The notes under the pieces: model-generated | Database searches by the model: none | Told to the model about the DNA's origin: nothing | The model's input: only the letters and a program-made list of their open reading frames with translations | In this document: piece after piece, positions 5,530-5,958 of the stretch | Layout: each line of letters opens with the position of its first letter | How positions within the stretch are numbered: position 1 is the first letter of the stretch | Assembly (NCBI GenBank): GCA_041599115.1 | Contig: JBFHXF010000117.1 | Span: 1-5,958, forward strand | Direction: 5' to 3' | DNA length: 5,958 nucleotides | DNA from: JACZUI01 sp041599115 | GTDB taxonomy: Bacteria; Actinomycetota; Acidimicrobiia; Spongiisociales; ZC4RG35 | Made by a program: the position numbers and the translations under genes

Positions 5530-5811
5530 ATCGACGACTCTGACCCCCCGCCAGAATGCGACGTAGTCCTTGATGGCGGCTGCAGCCGGGGAAGGCTCGG
5601 GATAGAACCAGGCCGCGTTGCGGTTGGTCTCTCCGTCAACCTCAATGTCGTAATAGCTGGCAACGCCCTTCCAGTGACAAGTGGTGTGGGCGTCAGAGCT
5701 CTTGAAAAACCCGGCTGAGAGTGAGTCGATTGGGAAGTAGTGGTTTCCCTCGACGACGACCGTCTCTTCGCTCTCTGCGAGGACAGTGCCATTCCACACG
5801 GCCTTGGGCAT
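5527..5811 (-). CDS. DUF427 family protein
   Basis: A small cytoplasmic protein of 94 residues belonging to DUF427, a family of unknown biochemical function common in actinobacteria, proteobacteria and fungi. The signature stretches are EGNHYFP (21-27), C45-H-W-K-G49, ASYYDIEVDG (51-60), WFYPEP (68-73) and YVAFWRGV (83-90). These aromatic and WKG motifs are the most conserved parts of the family. The frame is open upstream to a GTG at 5919, but the ATG at 5811 starts at the family N-terminus (MPKAVWNG) and has an AGGAG site just upstream, so the extra 36 residues are rejected. The region upstream holds a 15-nt palindrome that could be an operator. The gene is convergent with usp. The family call is firm; no function is claimed. 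Confidence 0.93.
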   Translation of the reverse strand: MPKAVWNGTVLAESEETVVVEGNHYFPIDSLSAGFFKSSDAHTTCHWKGVASYYDIEVDGETNRNAAWFYPEPSPAAAAIKDYVAFWRGVRVVD

Positions 5812-5815
5812 GATT

Positions 5816-5820
5816 CTCCT
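5816..5820 (-). promoter_or_regulatory. Shine-Dalgarno site deciding the DUF427 start
   Basis: AGGAG on the minus strand lies 4 nt before the ATG at 5811. It supports this start over the in-frame GTG at 5919, which has no comparable site. Confidence 0.75.
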
Positions 5821-5857
5821 AATCCTGGACTCACCGGGAAACGGGAGCGACCTGCTT

Positions 5858-5872
5858 GCTATTCCGAATAGC
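5858..5872. repeat. 15-nt palindrome upstream of the DUF427 gene
   Basis: GCTATTC and GAATAGC are perfect 7-nt inverted arms around one central base. The site lies 46 nt upstream of the ATG at 5811, inside the expected promoter region. The AT-rich arms stand out from their surroundings. It could be an operator for a dimeric regulator, but no regulator gene is visible nearby. No clear -10/-35 pair was found around it. Confidence 0.5.
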
Positions 5873-5911
5873 CTCAAATCGTGCCAACAACCGTCGTCCT
5901 TCCGGTCAAGT

Positions 5912-5929
5912 CCTTTCACCTCGGAAAGG
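5912..5929. repeat. Short inverted repeat near the right edge
   Basis: CCTTTC and GAAAGG form 6-nt arms around a 6-nt loop. No T-run follows on either strand, so terminator function is not supported. The surrounding bases 5873-5958 show no gene I can support and no recognisable promoter. Confidence 0.25.
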
Positions 5930-5958
5930 GACGACTGGCCGATCTTCTGAAACCAGAG

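Noticed and set aside
5812..5919. N-terminal extension of the DUF427 protein from a GTG start
   Set aside because: The family start MPKAVWNG and the AGGAG site both point to the ATG at 5811.
1..5958. Defence island, mobile element, CRISPR array or novel gene cluster
   Set aside because: All genes but one belong to known housekeeping or common conserved families. No transposase, integrase, repeat array or long terminal inverted repeats were seen.

Overview
This window looks like ordinary housekeeping chromosome from a GC-rich bacterium (roughly 60% GC by eye), most likely an actinobacterium and plausibly Acidimicrobiia or an uncultured relative. The basis is the FAH-family gene translationally coupled to gltX with tRNA-Glu next to it (an arrangement I recall from actinobacteria such as Mycobacterium), GTG starts, genes that appear leaderless, and actinobacterial-type PgpA, Usp and DUF427 proteins. 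The taxon is an inference and no marker gene is present. I saw no mobile element, CRISPR array, prophage or clear new defence system.

Left part, 1-4527, is one long minus-strand run. In transcription order it holds ilvE (branched-chain aminotransferase), a conserved-looking protein of unknown function (1-nt overlap), an 82-nt gap, a fumarylacetoacetate-hydrolase-family enzyme, gltX (4-nt ATGA overlap), tRNA-Glu(UUC), dsbB, and the start of a membrane-anchored redoxin/thioredoxin-like protein (8-nt overlap) that runs off the left edge. The synthetase and the tRNA it charges are adjacent. The last two genes form an envelope thiol-redox pair. The tight overlaps suggest at least three translationally coupled pairs, possibly read in one or a few transcripts.

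Middle, 4528-4584, is a 57-nt divergent promoter region. On each strand a TANNNT -10-like hexamer lies 6-7 nt before the start codon, and neither start has a Shine-Dalgarno site, which suggests back-to-back leaderless promoters for ilvE and pgpA.

Right part, 4585-5958, holds plus-strand pgpA (phosphatidylglycerophosphatase A-like) and a universal stress protein gene with a strong Shine-Dalgarno site. A convergent minus-strand DUF427 gene follows, and its stop codon directly abuts that of usp in the palindrome TGATCA. The last 147 nt are non-coding as far as I can tell and hold a 15-nt near-perfect palindrome upstream of the DUF427 gene. No stretch longer than 300 nt lacks a gene.
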